Source: Microbacterium sp. 1.5R (GTDB taxonomy: Bacteria > Actinomycetota > Actinomycetes > Actinomycetales > Microbacteriaceae). Taken from it: 64,000 nucleotides of DNA. Shown here piece after piece: positions 60,131 through 64,000 of this stretch (the stretch's first letter is position 1; each line of letters begins with the position of its first letter). The notes under the pieces were generated by a model. It searched no databases, had not been told where the DNA came from, and saw nothing but the letters and a program-made list of their open reading frames with translations. Both the position numbers and the translations under genes were made by a program. The DNA lies in assembly GCF_007667425.1 (NCBI RefSeq), contig NZ_VDRC01000002.1:893072-957071 (forward strand), written 5' to 3'.

Positions 60131-61693
60131 ATGGCTACGTTTGGCACGCTCTCCGATCGGCTCACCGACACCTTCCGCAACCTGCGCACGAAGGGAAAGC
60201 TCACCGCGGCCGATGTCGACGGCACCGTCCGCGAGATCCGGCGCGCGCTCCTCGACGCCGACGTCGCGCTCGCGGTCGTCAAGGACTTCACGGCGAAGGT
60301 GCGCGAGCGGGCACTCGGCGACGAGGTCAACAAGGCTCTGAACCCCGCGCAGCAGGTCGTGCAGATCGTCAACGAGGAGCTCGTGCAGATCCTCGGCGGA
60401 GAGCAGCGCCGTCTGCAGTTCGCGAAGACGGCCCCGACCGTGATCATGCTCGCCGGTCTGCAGGGGTCCGGCAAGACGACGTTCGCCGGCAAGCTGGCCA
60501 AGCAGCTCGAAGGTGAAGGTCACACGCCTCTCCTCGTGGCCGCCGACCTCCAGCGTCCGAACGCGGTGAACCAGCTCCAGGTCGTCGCCCAGCAGGCCGG
60601 CGCGACCGTGTACGCGCCCGAGCCGGGCAACGGTGTGGGCGACCCGGTCAGGGTCTCGCGCGACGGCGTCGAGCACGCCCGTCGCCAGCAGCACGACGTG
60701 GTCATCATCGACACCGCCGGCCGTCTCGGCGTCGACGCAGAGCTCATGAAGCAGGCGGCCGACATCCGCAAGGCCGTGGACCCCGACGAGGTGCTCTTCG
60801 TGATCGACGCCATGATCGGTCAAGATGCCGTGAACACGGCGAAGGCCTTCCAGGAGGGCGTCGACTTCACGGGTGTCGTGCTCTCGAAGCTCGACGGAGA
60901 TGCCCGCGGCGGTGCCGCATTGTCGGTCGCCTCCATCACCGGCCGGCCCATCATCTTCGCCTCGACGGGTGAGCGCCTCGAAGACCTCGAGCCCTTCCAC
61001 CCCGACCGCATGGCGAGCCGCATCCTCGACCTCGGCGACATCCTCACCCTCATCGAGCAGGCCCAGCAGGCCTTCGATGAGGAAGAGGCCGCCAAGATGG
61101 CGGAGAAGCTCGCCACGGAGCAGTTCACCCTCGAGGACTTCCTCGATCAGCTTCAGCAGATGAAGAAGATGGGCTCGATGAAGAAGATGCTCGGGATGCT
61201 CCCGGGCATGGGCCAGATGAAGCAGCAGCTCGAGGACTTCGACGAGCGTGAGATCGACCGCACCGAGGCGATCATCCGATCCATGACCCCGGGGGAGCGG
61301 CGTAATCCGAAGGTGCTCAACGGATCGCGGCGCCTGCGCATCGCGCGCGGTTCCGGAATGACGGTCACGGACGTCAACCAGCTCGTCCAGCGTTTCGATC
61401 AGGCCGCGAAGATGATGAAGACCGTCGCCCGCGGTGGCACCCCGAACATTCCCGGTATGGGGCCGGTTCCCGGGATGGGGCGCCCGGGAGCGTCATCGAA
61501 GCGAGGCAAGAAGGGCAAGGGCAAGCCCTCGGGCTCGCGGTCCGGCAACCCGGCGAAGCGCGCGGCCGAGAATGCGGGCGTGGCTCCTGCGTCCACTCCG
61601 ACCGGGTCGGGGTTCGGTCTCGGCGGAGGCGGCGCGAAGGCCCCCTCTGAGGCGGAGCTCGCCGAGATCCAGAAGCTCTTCGGCAAGAGCTGA
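60131..61693 (+). CDS. ffh: Signal recognition particle protein Ffh
   Basis: 520 residues. N domain from residue 1; G domain with GLQGSGKTTFAGKLA near 113-127, DLQRPNAVNQL, DTAGRLGVDAELM and SKLDGDARGGAALS. The methionine-rich M domain has MKKMGSMKKMLGMLPGMGQM near 345-365, and SMTPGERRNPKVLNGSRRLRIARGSG binds 4.5S RNA. A Gly/Lys/Ser-rich tail of about 70 residues extends past the core. It delivers nascent membrane proteins to FtsY. A -10-like TAGAAT (60115-60120) gives a 5'-UTR of a few bases. Confidence 0.97.
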   Translation: MATFGTLSDRLTDTFRNLRTKGKLTAADVDGTVREIRRALLDADVALAVVKDFTAKVRERALGDEVNKALNPAQQVVQIVNEELVQILGGEQRRLQFAKTAPTVIMLAGLQGSGKTTFAGKLAKQLEGEGHTPLLVAADLQRPNAVNQLQVVAQQAGATVYAPEPGNGVGDPVRVSRDGVEHARRQQHDVVIIDTAGRLGVDAELMKQAADIRKAVDPDEVLFVIDAMIGQDAVNTAKAFQEGVDFTGVVLSKLDGDARGGAALSVASITGRPIIFASTGERLEDLEPFHPDRMASRILDLGDILTLIEQAQQAFDEEEAAKMAEKLATEQFTLEDFLDQLQQMKKMGSMKKMLGMLPGMGQMKQQLEDFDEREIDRTEAIIRSMTPGERRNPKVLNGSRRLRIARGSGMTVTDVNQLVQRFDQAAKMMKTVARGGTPNIPGMGPVPGMGRPGASSKRGKKGKGKPSGSRSGNPAKRAAENAGVAPASTPTGSGFGLGGGGAKAPSEAELAEIQKLFGKS

Positions 61694-61699
61694 CGCGGT

Positions 61700-62611
61700 T
61701 CAGAGTCTCGCAGTGGCGGGCTCACCACGAGCTTCCGTCTCCTGCGCGCGCAGACGGCGCGGGCGCGCGGAGAGCTGACCGGCCACCAGGGCGATCGACA
61801 CGACGGTGATACCCGCGGCCTGCACCGGTGTGAAGACCTCCCCGGCGAAGGTGGTTCCGAGGACGGTCGCGACGACCGGGGACAGGAGAGCGAGCAGCCC
61901 CGGCGCGATGACGGGCAGTCGCTGGATGCCGCGGAACCACAGCGTGTACGCGATCAGCCCGCCGACGATCCCCAGCCAGAGGTAGCCGACGACCGCTCCG
62001 CCGTCGATGCGCGGCGGGAGCCCCTCGGACAGAAGGGCGAGTGGGAGCAGGAACAGCCCGCCGGCCGAGAGCTGCCACCCGGCGTACCCGATGGCGCCGA
62101 CTCGCGCTGGGCGCCCCCAGCGCTTCGTCAGGATCATGCCGAGCGCGGTCGAGGTCACCCCGCCCACGGCGGCCAGCACGCCGACCAGGTCGAGCTGCGC
62201 GTCGGGACCGACGACGACGAGCACGACCCCCACAGCTCCGGCGAACGCAGCGGCCGCGGTGCCCGGGCGGATCCGGTCTCGCAGCACGAGGCCGCTCATC
62301 CCGAGCAGGATGAGCGGCTGCACTCCGGCGACGGCAGCGGCGACGCCGCCCGGAAGACGCTCTGCGGCGACGAACAGCAATGCGAAGAACGCACCGATGT
62401 TCAGCACGCCCAGGACAGCGGACTTGACCCACCAGGCGCCGCTCGGGAGCCTGCGGGCGATCGCCACCGCGATGAGTCCCGCGGGAAGGGCGCGGAGAAG
62501 GCCGGCGAGCAAGGGGTGACCATGGGGGAGCAGGGACGTGGTCACGAGGTAGGTGGTGCCCCACGCGATCGGGGCGAGCGCCGTGAGCAGGAGGGTGGTC
62601 GACCGATTCAT
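61700..62611 (-). CDS. EamA/DMT family transporter
   Basis: 303 residues, about ten helices in two EamA repeats: LLTALAPIAWGTTYLVTTSLLP at the start, FFALLFVAAERLPGGVAAAVAG, and the second repeat with YAGWQLSAGGLFLLPL and VVATVLGTTFAGEVFTPVQ. Metabolite or amino-acid exporter; substrate unknown. ATG 62611 is chosen because CAGGCT lies 6 bases upstream. Divergent from lysR, its probable regulator. Confidence 0.87.
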   Translation of the reverse strand: MNRSTTLLLTALAPIAWGTTYLVTTSLLPHGHPLLAGLLRALPAGLIAVAIARRLPSGAWWVKSAVLGVLNIGAFFALLFVAAERLPGGVAAAVAGVQPLILLGMSGLVLRDRIRPGTAAAAFAGAVGVVLVVVGPDAQLDLVGVLAAVGGVTSTALGMILTKRWGRPARVGAIGYAGWQLSAGGLFLLPLALLSEGLPPRIDGGAVVGYLWLGIVGGLIAYTLWFRGIQRLPVIAPGLLALLSPVVATVLGTTFAGEVFTPVQAAGITVVSIALVAGQLSARPRRLRAQETEARGEPATARL

Positions 62612-62617
62612 ACCCCC

Positions 62618-62623
62618 AGCCTG
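62618..62623 (-). promoter_or_regulatory. Leaderless-type -10 hexamer for the EamA gene
   Basis: CAGGCT on the minus strand, 6 bases before ATG 62611. Confidence 0.5.
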
Positions 62624-62664
62624 ATTCCGCGGCATCGATGAGTCCAACTCGCTGTTGTCATGCC

Positions 62665-62680
62665 ATCCATGAAGATGGAT
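62665..62680. promoter_or_regulatory. Palindromic operator candidate between eamA and lysR
   Basis: ATCCAT-GAAG-ATGGAT is a perfect dyad, two bases before the lysR start and within the divergent intergenic region. A LysR-type regulator often represses itself and controls the divergent gene from such a site. Confidence 0.5.
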
Positions 62681-62681
62681 C

Positions 62682-63581
62682 ATGGGTGAGATGGACCTGC
62701 AGCAGCTTCGCTACGTGGTGGCCGTCGCCGCGAGTTCGAGCTTCACCCGCGCCGCCGAGAAGTGCTTCGTCACCCAGTCGGCGCTGAGTCATCAGATCGC
62801 AGCCCTCGAGCGAGAGATCGGACAGCGCCTCTTCGTACGCACCAGCCGCAGCGTCGCGCTCTCGGAGGCGGGCGCGGCGTTCCTGCCGCACGCTCGTGCG
62901 GCTGTCGAGGCCGCCGACCAGGCGGTGGAGGAAGCGGCCGCGGCATCCGGCACGATCGTCGGGTCGCTGCGGCTCGGCGTCATCCCCACCGTCACCGCGA
63001 TGGACGTGCCCGGTACTCTTCGCGCGTACCGGCTCGCGCATCCGTCGTCTCGCGTGGAGATGACGGTGGGGAACAGCGACGCGATGATCGCCGCCGTGCG
63101 CTCGGGCGACCTGGACATCGCACTCCTGGGGCTCCGAGAAGGAGTCGTTCCCGAAGGCGTGGCCTCGCGGATCCTCGAGACCGAGAGTCTGCAGGCGGTC
63201 GTCGCGACAGACCACCCGTTCGCCGCGGAGGGATCCGTGGCCCTCAAGGATCTGGCGGGGGAGACCTTCGCCGACTTCCCGGTGGGCACCGCGGGCCGCG
63301 CACAGAGCGATGGCGCTTTCCGCGCCGTCGGCGTGGAACGTGACGTGGCGTTCGAGGCCGACTCGGCCGAGCTGATCCTCGACCTCGTCGCCTCAGGATT
63401 GGCGGTCACGCTTCTCGCGCCCGGTGTCGTTCGTCGCTCCGCCGCGCGGGTGGCCGTGGTCGATGTACAGGGCGGGCCGGCGCGGAGCGAGCACCTGGCA
63501 TGGCACGCGACCGACCCGCGGAGCGCCGCGCGCGCGTTTCTCGGTGTCGTGACGACTCGCGACCAGCGACCGCCTGAGTGA
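62682..63581 (+). CDS. LysR family transcriptional regulator
   Basis: 299 residues. The N-terminal HTH is typical: MDLQQLRYVVAVAASSSFTRAAE followed by CFVTQSALSHQIAALEREIG. A periplasmic-binding-like effector domain follows (LRLGVIPTVTAMDVPGTL, GDLDIALLGL). ATG 62682 sits next to the operator; a second in-frame ATG at 62691 is also plausible. It probably controls the divergent EamA exporter. Confidence 0.92.
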   Translation: MGEMDLQQLRYVVAVAASSSFTRAAEKCFVTQSALSHQIAALEREIGQRLFVRTSRSVALSEAGAAFLPHARAAVEAADQAVEEAAAASGTIVGSLRLGVIPTVTAMDVPGTLRAYRLAHPSSRVEMTVGNSDAMIAAVRSGDLDIALLGLREGVVPEGVASRILETESLQAVVATDHPFAAEGSVALKDLAGETFADFPVGTAGRAQSDGAFRAVGVERDVAFEADSAELILDLVASGLAVTLLAPGVVRRSAARVAVVDVQGGPARSEHLAWHATDPRSAARAFLGVVTTRDQRPPE

Positions 63582-63586
63582 CAGAA

Positions 63587-63613
63587 CGGGCCCGGAGGAA
63601 TCCTCCGAGCCCG
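63587..63613. terminator. Bidirectional terminator between lysR and glpK
   Basis: CGGGCCCGGAGG pairs with CCTCCGAGCCCG (11 of 12 pairs, one mismatch) around AAT. It sits between convergent 3' ends. Confidence 0.7.
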
Positions 63614-63632
63614 CTCCCTCAGTGTCCTGAGA

Positions 63633-64000
63633 TCACTTCACGTCGTCGTCGACCCAGTCCATCGACTTCGTGACGGCCTTGCGCCACAGGCGCAGCTGGC
63701 GGTCGCGTTCGGCCTCGTCCATCGACGGCTCCCAACGCTTGTCCTCCTGCCAGTTGGCGGACAGGTCGTCGAGTCCGTCCCAGAAACCGACCGCGAGACC
63801 CGCGGCGTACGCGGCTCCCAGCGCCGTGGTCTCCGCGACGACGGGGCGAACGACCGGCACACCGAGGACGTCCGCTTGGAACTGCATGAGGGCGTCGTTC
63901 GCGACCATGCCGCCGTCGACCTTGAGCTCGGACAGGTCGACTCCGGCATCCGCGTTCACGGCGTCGAGCACGTCGCGCGTCTGGAAGGCGACGGCTTCGA
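63633..64000 (-). CDS. glpK: Glycerol kinase (3' part only)
   Basis: The open frame continues to the right edge, giving about 122 C-terminal residues. [36 protein letters not shown] and [21 protein letters not shown] are the glycerol-kinase C-terminal blocks, ending with the WVDDDVK-type tail. It phosphorylates glycerol to glycerol-3-phosphate. The N-terminus lies outside the window. Confidence 0.93.
   Translation of the reverse strand, partial: EAVAFQTRDVLDAVNADAGVDLSELKVDGGMVANDALMQFQADVLGVPVVRPVVAETTALGAAYAAGLAVGFWDGLDDLSANWQEDKRWEPSMDEAERDRQLRLWRKAVTKSMDWVDDDVK

Noticed and set aside
1..64000. CRISPR array, rRNA, prophage or biosynthetic gene cluster
   Set aside because: No regularly spaced repeats, rRNA-like sequence, phage structural genes or synthase modules were seen in reading both strands.

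Overview
The window is a high-GC chromosome segment from an actinobacterium. It is most likely a Microbacterium or close relative (Microbacteriaceae). This rests on strong G/C third-position bias, frequent GTG/TTG starts, ATGA/GTGA stop-start overlaps, many leaderless promoters, and the actinobacterial housekeeping order leuCD-murA-plsC-gpsA-ddl-(DUF3515)-thiL-rsmD-recG-coaD-(DUF177)-rpmF-rnc-mutM ... smc-ftsY ... ffh. No CRISPR array, rRNA operon, prophage or insertion sequence was seen; there is one tRNA gene (Glu, CTC).

Layout. (1) 1-9104 is a tightly overlapping catabolic operon: a DUF917 protein (cut by the left edge), a hydantoinase/oxoprolinase-type ATPase-fold protein, an oligopeptide-type ABC importer (lipoprotein, permease, fused permease-ATPase, second ATPase) and an M20 amidohydrolase. 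It looks built to import and open a cyclic-amide or N-acylated amino-acid compound. (2) 9141-16157 holds two divergent MHS-type MFS symporters around a palindromic intergenic region, then a CaiB-type CoA-transferase, a crotonase and a GAF/PucR-type regulator, probably an organic-acid or acyl-CoA pathway. (3) 16176-30304 is mixed: a Pro-rich membrane protein, topoisomerase IB, aminopeptidase N, a metallo-hydrolase, tRNA-Glu, an acyltransferase-3 protein, an ECF sigma/DUF4349 pair, a TerC protein behind a yybP-ykoY-like (manganese) riboswitch, small DUF proteins, and a flavin monooxygenase/MetY sulfur-scavenging pair. (4) 30375-32580 is leuCD under a Leu-codon leader peptide with a stem-loop attenuator. 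(5) 32608-44176 is the housekeeping block for cell wall, lipid, cofactor, DNA repair and ribosome functions.

(6) 44177-45824 is a low-GC, single-gene island carrying a Sll1717-like P-loop ATPase. It is flanked by a perfect 12-bp direct repeat that begins directly after the mutM stop and ends directly before the stop of the convergent ABC permease. It is the clearest sign of horizontal transfer here and the best candidate for an undescribed (possibly defence) function. (7) 45825-50775 is a MacB-like ABC pair and a cluster of two tandem paralogous GNAT acetyltransferases with two small genes. (8) 50862-64000 is smc, a hydrolase, ftsY, DUF2004, lipA-lipB, tetR, a membrane protein/ECF sigma pair, ffh, an EamA exporter, lysR, and the 3' part of glpK (cut by the right edge).

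Regulation visible in the DNA: at least a dozen genes have a TANNNT or CANNNT hexamer exactly 6 (rarely 7) bases before the start codon, so they are probably transcribed as leaderless mRNAs. This also settles several start sites. Family assignments come from recognising motifs by eye; no database search was run.
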